Assembly: GCA_910587555.1 (NCBI GenBank)
Contig: CAJULV010000047.1
Span: 1-31,933, forward strand
Origin: an uncultured Acetatifactor sp.
GTDB taxonomy: Bacteria; Bacillota; Clostridia; Lachnospirales; Lachnospiraceae
Length of the DNA stretch: 31,933 bases
Direction of reading: 5' to 3'
In this document: positions 1-6,576 of the stretch, piece by piece
Position numbering within the stretch: the stretch's first letter is position 1
How the letters are laid out: every line of letters starts with the position of its first letter
Made by a program: the position numbers and the translations under genes
Notes under the pieces: generated by a model
Seen by the model: the letters and a program-made list of their open reading frames with translations, nothing else
Database searches by the model: none
Told to the model about the DNA's origin: nothing

Positions 1-650
1 GATCTCATTTTTACGAAATATTTAAAGGCAGATATTTCGTATCAAGGAGTAACAAGAGTAGAAACCTACCCTTTTCCAAAAGAGGCAATTAGGGAGGCTG
101 TTTTTAATGCAATTGCACACAAATTTTACGGAGCATTAATTCCAATTCAAATCAGTGTGTATGCAGATCGGATTTATATTGCGAATGATTGTATTTTCCC
201 GGAAGATTGGACAATCAATGATTTAATGGGGAAACATCGGTCAAGACCATATAATCCTCTGATTGCCAATACATTTTTAGAGCTGGTTTTATCGAAGCGT
301 GGGGACGTGGAATTGAAAAAATCAAGGATAGCTGCAAAGAAGCCGGAAATCCTATGCCAGAATATACAATTAAACGTGAGGACATTATGGTTATGTTCAA
401 GAGCTTGGTTAGTAGCACTGACCAAGATACTAACCAAGCTACTGACCGAGCGAACCAAGGTAACGATAATTCTGTAGTTACACGCATCTTGAAAGTGATT
501 CAAGAGGAACCATCGTTGTCTCAGAAAAAGATTGCAGATAACATTGGAGAAAAGTATAGTACAGTTAAATATTATATGGAATCTATGAAAAAATCCGGAA
601 TCATAAAAAGAGAAGGTTCTAGCCAAAAAGGAAAATGGATAATACTTTAA
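1..650 (+). pseudogene. AlbA_2/RecG-like ATP-binding regulator, 3' part, frameshifted
   Basis: The reading frame is open from base 1, so the 5' part lies outside the window. It encodes the C-terminal part of the AlbA_2 / HATPase_c_4 type putative transcriptional regulators (COG2865): FPKEAIREAVFNAIAH, then IPIQISVYADRIYIAND and the GKHRSRPYNPLIAN motif. After IANTF the frame breaks at a run of five T (274-278). Stepping back one base restores the expected FRAGFIEAWGRGIEKI stretch and runs on to a winged-helix tail (LSQKKIADNIGEKYSTVKYYM) ending at 650. One T appears to be missing from a T6 run. It could be a true pseudogene, a sequencing error in a homopolymer, or slippage. Base composition is clearly more AT-rich than downstream genes, hinting at a different origin. 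Family assignment is good; functional state is uncertain. Confidence 0.75.
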
Positions 651-651
651 C

Positions 652-936
652 TATCTGTGGCGTCTGATGATTGATAAACGCTGTCAGCATCATGGGTATG
701 GGAGAGAGGCGGTAAAGCTTGCATTGGATTTCATCCGGACAAAGCCCTGCGGAGATGCGGAGTACTGCTGGCTGTCTTATGAACCGGATAACGAAATTGC
801 GAAAAAGCTTTATCATTCTTTTGGCTTTGCGGAAACCGGGGATATGGATGGCGAAGAAGTTATCGCGGCTCTTAAGCTTTCGGCTCCGGAAACGGCCTGT
901 CAAGGGACATTTTCATACGGTTCACAGCCAGTATAA
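652..936 (+). pseudogene. GNAT N-acetyltransferase, N-terminally truncated
   Basis: The frame gives YLWRLMIDKRCQHHGYGREA, which contains the Q/RxxGxG/A acetyl-CoA binding motif of GNAT acetyltransferases (here QHHGYG), then WLSYEPDNEIAKKLYHSFGF, the typical motif B region of spermidine/diamine acetyltransferase-like members. The N-terminal half of a normal ~150-170 aa protein is missing: homology begins only a base or two after the stop of the preceding gene, so the junction at about 650 looks like a recombination breakpoint. The first ATG (667) has no convincing ribosome binding site. The last ~18 codons run past the usual GNAT end. Most likely a dead remnant. Confidence 0.65.
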
Positions 937-1008
937 GTCTTCCCAGTTGTCTTCTGCCCATCTGAAAGTATTCTCCTGATATTTCTCAATTCGCTCCAGA
1001 ACCGTTTT
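922..1008 (-). pseudogene. Remnant C-terminus of an unidentified protein
   Basis: On the minus strand a short frame bounded by stops reads LERIEKYQENTFRWAEDNW and continues to a Leu-Tyr-Trp-Leu end. The mix of charged and aromatic residues looks protein-like rather than random, but only about 28 residues exist and no start codon is visible. It overlaps the tail of the truncated acetyltransferase. I do not recognise the family. Bases 1009-1150 show nothing I can assign. Confidence 0.25.
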
Positions 1009-1151
1009 TCAAAGGATGAAGCCTGCTTTTTTGGGATTCTACGCAAAATCTACGGAGCGTGGGTTGTATTTCGGAGGGAGATTCCGTATACTGGCGTCAT
1101 CAGCCCAGCGAAGAAATGACAGTGCTTTTGAAAAATGATTTCTCCTGGACA

Positions 1152-1218
1152 GTAAAGTCGCAAAGGCATTACAGGTGCGTCGAAGCGACTTTACCCTTTA
1201 GTGCCGTCGCGAAGCGAC
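1152..1218. repeat. Inverted repeat plus GAA-loop hairpin upstream of XRE gene
   Basis: GTAAAGTCGC at 1152-1161 is matched by GCGACTTTAC at 1185-1194 (perfect 10-bp arms). It is followed by GTCGC-GAA-GCGAC at 1206-1218, whose core GCGAAGC is a known exceptionally stable DNA mini-hairpin. The element sits directly before the ribosome binding site of the XRE gene, so the transcript leader or the local DNA would be strongly structured. It may be an intergenic palindromic repeat or an operator. Confidence 0.6.
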
Positions 1219-1238
1219 TATATTTAGGAGGAAAAGAG

Positions 1239-1679
1239 ATGGATCAGGTAAAAATCGGACAATTTATTGGCATATGCCGCAGAGAAAAGAATCTCACACA
1301 GCGGCAGCTGGCGGATTTGGTTGGTGTCAGCGACAAAGCAGTGTCAAAATGGGAAACCGGCAGGGGATTGCCGGAAGCGTCTTCCATGGCGCCGCTTTGT
1401 GAGGCACTTGGAATCAATGTCAATGAACTGCTCAGGGGTGAACGGATTCCGGGTGAGGAATACCAGGAGAAGGCGGAAGAAACAATGGTGAAACTGGCCG
1501 AAATGAAGGAGGATATCAAAAAAGTGAACTGGAAAATGGATTCAATGAAAAAAGGAATCGGATTTGGCGCAGCGTTGGCCATGGTAGTTTCCTACCAGAC
1601 ATACTCCTCCATCGCACTTGCCATAGTGCATGGGATATTGGGGTGGATTTATGTAATTTATCATGTACTCAGGTATTGA
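1239..1679 (+). CDS. XRE-family helix-turn-helix regulator with membrane-associated C-terminus
   Basis: A 146-aa protein. The ATG at 1239 is chosen because it follows TAGGAGGAAAAGAG and starts exactly at the HTH_3 domain; the longer upstream frame has no such site. Residues ~4-60 form a Cro/C1-type HTH (LTQRQLADLVGVSDKAVSKW, then PEASSMAPLCEALGINVNEL). A charged, probably coiled-coil linker follows (EEYQEKAEETMVKLAEMKED), and from about residue 107 there are one or two hydrophobic segments ending in VIYHVLRY. Such HTH proteins with a membrane tail are common in Lachnospiraceae; the ligand is unknown. A strong hairpin lies just upstream, and the -35 of the next promoter overlaps its stop codon. 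Confidence 0.85.
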   Translation: MDQVKIGQFIGICRREKNLTQRQLADLVGVSDKAVSKWETGRGLPEASSMAPLCEALGINVNELLRGERIPGEEYQEKAEETMVKLAEMKEDIKKVNWKMDSMKKGIGFGAALAMVVSYQTYSSIALAIVHGILGWIYVIYHVLRY

Positions 1680-1704
1680 TTGTGACTCTGTCTGACTGTA
1701 TAAT
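1676..1704 (+). promoter_or_regulatory. Sigma-A promoter for the BrxD-like ATPase gene
   Basis: TTGATT (1676-1681), 17-bp spacer, TATAAT (1699-1704). The -35 overlaps the stop codon of the XRE gene. The predicted leader to the ATG at 1791 is about 80 nt. Confidence 0.7.
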
Positions 1705-1790
1705 AGAAACAGCGACTGATGTGACAAAGGCTGCTGACATGCAGGACAGCTTTTTGGCAGAATTCGGTTCTAAGAAGTGAGGAAGGCCAT

Positions 1791-3107
1791 ATGGACAGAC
1801 AGGTACCTGCGAGAATTGCAAATATTTTAATCAATGCCCTGAAAGGCGGTGTGGTGCCCAGGGCGGGACTGGAATACATCACGGTGGGCCGCGCCCGGGA
1901 AATTTCGGCCATACTGCATGATATCGATATGATTGAGGAGGGCGGCGCGTCTTTTCGCTTTATTGTGGGTAAATACGGCAGCGGCAAAAGCTTCCTGCTG
2001 CAGACCATCCGGAACCATGCCGCCGCCAGGGGCTTTGCGGTGGTGGATGCGGATCTTTCACCGGAGCGGCGTTTTGCAGGGACCAGGGGCCAGGGGCTTG
2101 CCACCTATAAGGAACTGATTCAGAACCTTTCCACCAAGGCAAAGCCAGACGGCGGCGCGCTGCCGTTGATATTGGAAAAATGGATATCCGGAATCCAGAT
2201 GACGGTGAAGACCACTACGGCTCTGGAAGGGGCGGAATTCGAGGCAGAGGTGGAAAGGCAGATTTATGAGGTGGCCGGTTCCCTGGAAGGTATGGTGAAC
2301 GGTTTCGAGTTTGCCAGGGCGGTGGCACTTTACTGGAAGGCCTACAAGGAGGACGACGCTGCCCTGAAATCCAATGTGCTGCGGTGGTTTCGGGGAGAAT
2401 ATCCTTCCAGGAAAGAAGCCAGGGAAGACCTGGGGATTAACTTCATTGTGAACGATGAGACCTGGTATGATTTCCTGAAGCTTTTCGCCGCGTTTCTGGC
2501 GGGGGCAGGCTATAAGGGACTGCTTGTGATTATCGATGAACTGGTAAATATATTCAAAATACCGAACTCAATTACGCGGGCAAACAATTATGAAAAAATT
2601 CTTACCATGTATAATGATGTTCTCCAGGGCAAGGCCAGGCACATCGGCTTTCTTATGGGAGGCACGCCCCAGTGCATTGAGGACAAGTATAAGGGGGTAT
2701 TCAGCTACGAAGCCCTGCGCTCCCGTCTGGCGGAGGGGCATTTTGCCGCCGGGGAGGTGCGGGATTTTTCAGCGCCCATTATCCGGCTGCAGATGCTGAA
2801 CCAGGAGGAGATGTATGTCCTGGTGGAAAAGCTGCGGGACATTCACGCGGGACTCTATAAATATGAACCGGTTCTGACCCATGAGGATCTTGTGTATTTC
2901 CTCACGGTGGAATACAACCGGGTAGGGGCGGAAAGCCATATCACTCCCAGGGAGATTATCCGGGATTTTATCGAATTGGTGAACATTCTCCATCAGAACC
3001 CGGAAAAGAGCGTGGCGGAAATCTTGGGAGATAACAGCTTCGAGATGGCCAAAGGCGGGCTTGCCGGAGAGGAAGTGGCGGATGAATTCCGGGAGTTTGA
3101 GATTTAA
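1791..3107 (+). CDS. BrxD-like (DUF2791) P-loop ATPase
   Basis: A 438-aa protein of the DUF2791 / BREX-system ATP-binding family (BrxC/BrxD-like). A Walker A motif GKYGSGKS lies at residues 60-67 and a Walker B LLVIIDELVNIFK around 245-257 (Asp249-Glu250). The downstream GFLMGGTPQCIEDKYKGVFS region is typical of this family, which lacks membrane segments. The start ATG follows AGTGAGGAAGGCCAT, a fair ribosome binding site. In BREX and in the TerB/helicase-linked stress or defence cassettes, this ATPase works beside large helicases, methylases or TerB proteins; none are present here, only an MmcQ-EVE-like protein 137 nt downstream. Function is therefore inferred from the family only. It may be the remainder of a larger module or an autonomous ATPase. 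ATPase assignment is firm; the pathway is not. Confidence 0.8.
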   Translation: MDRQVPARIANILINALKGGVVPRAGLEYITVGRAREISAILHDIDMIEEGGASFRFIVGKYGSGKSFLLQTIRNHAAARGFAVVDADLSPERRFAGTRGQGLATYKELIQNLSTKAKPDGGALPLILEKWISGIQMTVKTTTALEGAEFEAEVERQIYEVAGSLEGMVNGFEFARAVALYWKAYKEDDAALKSNVLRWFRGEYPSRKEAREDLGINFIVNDETWYDFLKLFAAFLAGAGYKGLLVIIDELVNIFKIPNSITRANNYEKILTMYNDVLQGKARHIGFLMGGTPQCIEDKYKGVFSYEALRSRLAEGHFAAGEVRDFSAPIIRLQMLNQEEMYVLVEKLRDIHAGLYKYEPVLTHEDLVYFLTVEYNRVGAESHITPREIIRDFIELVNILHQNPEKSVAEILGDNSFEMAKGGLAGEEVADEFREFEI

Positions 3108-3116
3108 GGATTCAGA

Positions 3117-3170
3117 GCGTGTTTGAAAATTCATACCTGCTATCTGCCAGAAAGCAATTTTCAAACACGC
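3117..3170. repeat. 15-bp perfect inverted repeat (intergenic element)
   Basis: GCGTGTTTGAAAATT (3117-3131) and AATTTTCAAACACGC (3156-3170) are perfect inverted arms around a 24-nt loop, starting 10 nt after the ATPase stop. There is no T-run after the hairpin, so it is a poor terminator. The arm sequence TGTTTGAAAAT recurs at 12737, which suggests a dispersed repeat family. Confidence 0.7.
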
Positions 3171-3244
3171 CCCAGGTTGGAAGGATGAAACAGTCTGCTG
3201 AAAGGAATTGTGGCACATAGGAAGAACAGGGGAGATGTGGGAAA

Positions 3245-4126
3245 ATGTCGGAACAGAAAAGCGGCAAAATTTTAGATAATAACAACAATTTGGACAATGA
3301 CAACAATTCAGACAATAACGAAAACTTGGAAAACAGGGAAAATTCGAAAGAGAGCGGCAAAGACGCATTAAAGGACGGCTCTTACAGAACCGCGCTGCTT
3401 CAGTATGTGCAAAAAGCCTATAAAACCAAACCGGATTACCCCTGGAAGGGGGACCCGGAAAGCGCGGTACTCCGCCATGAGGACAATCAGAAGTGGTATG
3501 GTCTTGTGATGGAGGTGGACAGGGCGAAACTGGGACTTTCCGGGAAGGGAAAAGTCTGCGCCCTCAATGTGAAGACCAGGGATCAGATGTTTCACGACAT
3601 GCTAATTACACAGGCGGGTTATTTTCCGGGATATCATATGAATAAGGAGAAGTGGATTACAATCCTCCTGGACGGCACAGTTCCCTTTGGGGAAATCTGC
3701 GGGATGCTTGACGCAAGCTACGAGACAACCGCGTCCGGGAAAAAGAAGCAGAAAATCCGGCCGCCCAAGGAATGGCTTGTCCCCGCCAACCCAAAGTTTT
3801 ACGATGTGGAAGCTGCCTTTCAGCAGGCGGAAGTGATTGACTGGAAACAGGGCGCCGGTATCCGGACGGGAGACACGGTGTATCTCTATATGGCGGCGCC
3901 GGTGTCCGCAATCCTGTATCAATGTAAGGTTACGGAAACCGATATTCCCTGCCGCTATCAGGATGAAAATCTGACGATTACGTCCATGATGAAGATACGA
4001 CTCCTGAAAAGGTATCTGCCGGAACAGTTTCCCTTCGGGCTTCTGAAAAGCGAATACGGGATTTTTGCAGTGAGAGGACCCAGGGGAGTTCCCGTCGGTT
4101 TAAGCCAGGCGCTGCGGTGTGTATGA
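3245..4126 (+). CDS. MmcQ/YjbR-family protein with EVE/PUA-like C-terminal domain
   Basis: A 293-aa protein. Residues ~10-40 are an Asn/Asp/Glu-rich low-complexity leader. Residues ~45-160 match the MmcQ/YjbR (CyaY-like fold) family: YPWKGDPESAVLRHEDNQKW, KVCALNVKTRDQMF and YFPGYHMNKEKWITILLDG. Residues ~175-275 resemble an EVE/PUA-like domain: ANPKFYDVEAAFQ, IDWKQ, GDTVYLYMAAPVSAILYQCKV. EVE domains bind modified bases, and MmcQ/YjbR proteins are suspected DNA-binding proteins, so a nucleic-acid sensing role is plausible but inferred. The gene follows the BrxD-like ATPase in the same orientation, separated by an inverted repeat, and may be co-transcribed. A GGGGAG site lies upstream of the ATG at a longish spacing. 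Confidence 0.75.
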   Translation: MSEQKSGKILDNNNNLDNDNNSDNNENLENRENSKESGKDALKDGSYRTALLQYVQKAYKTKPDYPWKGDPESAVLRHEDNQKWYGLVMEVDRAKLGLSGKGKVCALNVKTRDQMFHDMLITQAGYFPGYHMNKEKWITILLDGTVPFGEICGMLDASYETTASGKKKQKIRPPKEWLVPANPKFYDVEAAFQQAEVIDWKQGAGIRTGDTVYLYMAAPVSAILYQCKVTETDIPCRYQDENLTITSMMKIRLLKRYLPEQFPFGLLKSEYGIFAVRGPRGVPVGLSQALRCV

Positions 4127-4289
4127 AAATTGCGGCAGATGTGGGACGCAGTTTATCGCGGCCCATGGCGGGAATACGTTTTCGGACATGTCCCGGGAAA
4201 GGCGGGGAATGAAGCTTGGGCTGTTTCACCTTTTCAATTACTTACTGCGCATGGCTGTCAGCGAAAAGCAAAACGGCGCCCTGTGGTAA
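4119..4289 (+). other. Small open frame with Cys pairs, probably a remnant
   Basis: Overlapping the end of the previous gene, a frame starting at GTG 4119 reads ENCGRCGTQFIAAHGG and then GMKLGLFHLFNYLLRMAVSE, with protein-like composition and a stop at 4287-4289. It has no clear ribosome binding site and I recognise no family. It could be a decayed gene or chance. Confidence 0.2.
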
Positions 4290-4291
4290 CA

Positions 4292-4345
4292 CCTTTCAGG
4301 CTGTATATCCTGCCTTTCAGGCCGTAAAGCCTGCCTTTGGGGCAG
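4292..4345 (+). repeat. Degenerate 21-bp tandem repeat with hairpin
   Basis: Two copies of a 21-bp unit beginning CCTTTCAGGC (4292-4312, 4313-4333) and a partial third copy starting CCTTT at 4334. The second unit contains CAGGC-CGTAAA-GCCTG, a short hairpin. It lies directly upstream of the ABC operon promoter. Possibly a weak terminator for the preceding genes, but no T-tract follows. Confidence 0.5.
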
Positions 4346-4351
4346 GGTGCC

Positions 4352-4380
4352 TTGACCGGAATAGGAACACTTGGTAAAAT
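4352..4380 (+). promoter_or_regulatory. Sigma-A promoter for the ABC transporter pair
   Basis: TTGACC (4352-4357), 17-bp spacer, TAAAAT (4375-4380), ending 33 nt before the first ABC gene, which is preceded by AGAGAGGAAAAGG. Confidence 0.7.
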
Positions 4381-4413
4381 AACGTAACAAAAGAACCATC
4401 AGAGAGGAAAAGG

Positions 4414-6576
4414 ATGATGAAAAAGAAGAAAAAAGCGGAGGAAGCCAGTCAGGCAGATCAGTCCGGTGGGCAGGGGCAGCAGCCGGAGGAAAAGAAGCGC
4501 ACTGTCCCGGAAAACCTGCTGTACTGGATGCGGACGCTGTACCGGGAATCCCCCGGATTTGTCTGGCTGTATCTGGCGGGGTGCGGGGTGGCCGTAGGAA
4601 TCTCCCTGCTTGGCGTATACATGCCTTCGGTACTGGTGGCGGATATCACGGAGGGCGGGAGCGTGAGAAGCATACTGGGAGACCTTGCCGTACTGGGAGG
4701 GGGACTGGTATGCCTGTACCTTTTGAGCAACTGGCTGGAGCGGACAAAGGGGATTCTTGGCAGCCGGATAGGACAGAGGCAGGCCCTGCAGGCTGCGGAT
4801 CTGGCCCTGGAGACGAATTACGATAATATTGAACGGGCGGATTTTCCGGAGGAAATCTGGCAGTTGGTGGACCGTCATATGTGGAGCAGGGACTATAACA
4901 CCGGATTTCTGGAAGCATTTGCCGCCGTGCTGACGGCAGTAGTGGGGATGATCCTTTATACGGGAATGCTTTCCGGGCTGTCTCTCTGGATTCTGCTGTT
5001 GGTCATTGCAGGGACGGCGCTGAATTATGTGGTGGGAATACGGTGCAATAAGTGGGATGCCAGGAACCGCCATAAGTGGATCACTTTGGATTACAAAATG
5101 GTCTATCTGTCCAGGAGTACCAGTACCTATGAGGCTTCCAAGGATGTCCACCTGTATTGGATGCCTCCCTGGCTTCGGAAGATGTTCAACCGGGAGCTGA
5201 AGCAGCGGCTTCATTATACCGTGCGGCAGCAGGGAAATTATTTTCTGGTGAGCGCGGTCAACGGTTTCAGCCAGATGGTCTGGGAGGGCGCGGCCTATCT
5301 GTACCTGATTTACCTGGTCTGTGAGGGCCGTCTGGATGCGGCGGGATTCGTGCTTTATATTGGGGTGGTCAGAGGTTTTGCAGGCTGGTGCGGCTCCATT
5401 GTCCAGGCGATACGGCTGCTTCACGAGAAAGCTTCCTATGTAGAAGAGCAGAGGCATTTTTTTGATAAACTGCAGCGGGGCAGAGAGAAGGAGAAGGAAG
5501 GGCTTGTGTTGGCGGCAGGGCATGTTCCGGAGATTTCTTTTGAACATGTAACCTTTCGGTATGACGGCTCCCAAACACCTGTTCTCAAAGACCTGAACCT
5601 GACGCTGAAGCCGGGGGAAAACCTGGCTTTGGTAGGGCTGAACGGCGCGGGAAAGACAACCTTTATCAAGCTGCTCTGCGGCTTTTATGACCCTACGGAG
5701 GGAAAAATCCTCATAGACGGCGTAGACCGTTCCAGGTACAGCAAGGACAGCTGGCTAAAGTATTTTTCGGGAGTGTTCCAGGATGCGGAGCTGTTTCCCC
5801 TGTCTTTGGAGGAAAATCTGGCCCTGGGGACGGCTCCTGATTCAGGGGAAGGTTCGGGAGAAGAGAAAGCCGCAGGAAGGAAAGCCGGGGCAGAGCAGGT
5901 CCGCCGTCCGGAGGAATCCTACAGGGGAAACCTGTCAGATGGGCAGAAGCAGTACAATGGAGAAGGCCAACAGCACAGTCCGGAACAGCAGGACAGACAG
6001 GGACAGCAGACTGGAGAGAGCAGGCAGCATAGCCTGGAACAGCATAATGCGCAGAGGCGGCAGGAACAGCACAATGACCAGGAGAACCACGGCACGCACA
6101 TGGATGCATGTCTGAAAATGGCGGACCTGGAGGATAAGATCAAAAAGCTGCCCCAGGGCCTGAAAACCATGTTCGGCAAGGAGAGCTATGAGGATGCGGC
6201 GGACTTTTCCGGCGGAGAGATGCAGAAGCTGATGCTGGCCAGGGCCCTGTACAAGGAGGCGCCTTTACTGGTACTGGACGAGCCTACGGCGGCGCTGGAC
6301 CCTCTGATGGAGAGCGAACTGTACCAGAAATACCGCCGGTTTTCGGAGCACAAGACCACGGTTTTTATTTCCCACCGTCTGGCAAGCACCCGTTTCTGCG
6401 ACAGGATTCTGCTGATGGAGGACGGAGGGGTGGCAGAGAGCGGAACCCATGAAGAGCTCTTGGAGAGAGACGGGAAATATGCCTGGATGTTCCGGCTGCA
6501 GAGTAAATACTATCAGAAAAAGGAAGCCCAGAAGGAAGCAGGACTGGAAGGCGAGGAGGTGGAGAAGGAAATATGA
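4414..6576 (+). CDS. ABC exporter, fused permease/ATPase, first half-transporter
   Basis: A 720-aa membrane protein: a Lys-rich N-terminus, about six membrane segments (for example FVWLYLAGCGVAVGISLLG, LAVLGGGLVCLYLLSNWL, LWILLLVIAGTALNYVVGI), then a nucleotide-binding domain. Walker A GLNGAGKTT is at ~407-415, signature FSGGE at ~598-602, Walker B LLVLDEPTAALDP at ~615-627 and the H-loop ISHRL at ~651. All catalytic residues are present. Between the Q-loop side and the signature (residues ~475-560) it carries an unusual ~85-residue Gln/Glu/His/Arg-rich insertion, absent from its partner and from typical exporters of ~600 aa. Its stop overlaps the next start (ATGA), so the two probably form a heterodimer. 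The substrate is unknown; peptide, drug or lipid export are all possible. Confidence 0.9.
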   Translation: MMKKKKKAEEASQADQSGGQGQQPEEKKRTVPENLLYWMRTLYRESPGFVWLYLAGCGVAVGISLLGVYMPSVLVADITEGGSVRSILGDLAVLGGGLVCLYLLSNWLERTKGILGSRIGQRQALQAADLALETNYDNIERADFPEEIWQLVDRHMWSRDYNTGFLEAFAAVLTAVVGMILYTGMLSGLSLWILLLVIAGTALNYVVGIRCNKWDARNRHKWITLDYKMVYLSRSTSTYEASKDVHLYWMPPWLRKMFNRELKQRLHYTVRQQGNYFLVSAVNGFSQMVWEGAAYLYLIYLVCEGRLDAAGFVLYIGVVRGFAGWCGSIVQAIRLLHEKASYVEEQRHFFDKLQRGREKEKEGLVLAAGHVPEISFEHVTFRYDGSQTPVLKDLNLTLKPGENLALVGLNGAGKTTFIKLLCGFYDPTEGKILIDGVDRSRYSKDSWLKYFSGVFQDAELFPLSLEENLALGTAPDSGEGSGEEKAAGRKAGAEQVRRPEESYRGNLSDGQKQYNGEGQQHSPEQQDRQGQQTGESRQHSLEQHNAQRRQEQHNDQENHGTHMDACLKMADLEDKIKKLPQGLKTMFGKESYEDAADFSGGEMQKLMLARALYKEAPLLVLDEPTAALDPLMESELYQKYRRFSEHKTTVFISHRLASTRFCDRILLMEDGGVAESGTHEELLERDGKYAWMFRLQSKYYQKKEAQKEAGLEGEEVEKEI

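Noticed and set aside
4399..5574. Long open frame on the minus strand (391 codons) opposite the first ABC gene
   Set aside because: It is antisense to a clear ABC exporter with conserved motifs, has no ribosome binding site and its composition is that of a shadow of a GC-rich gene.
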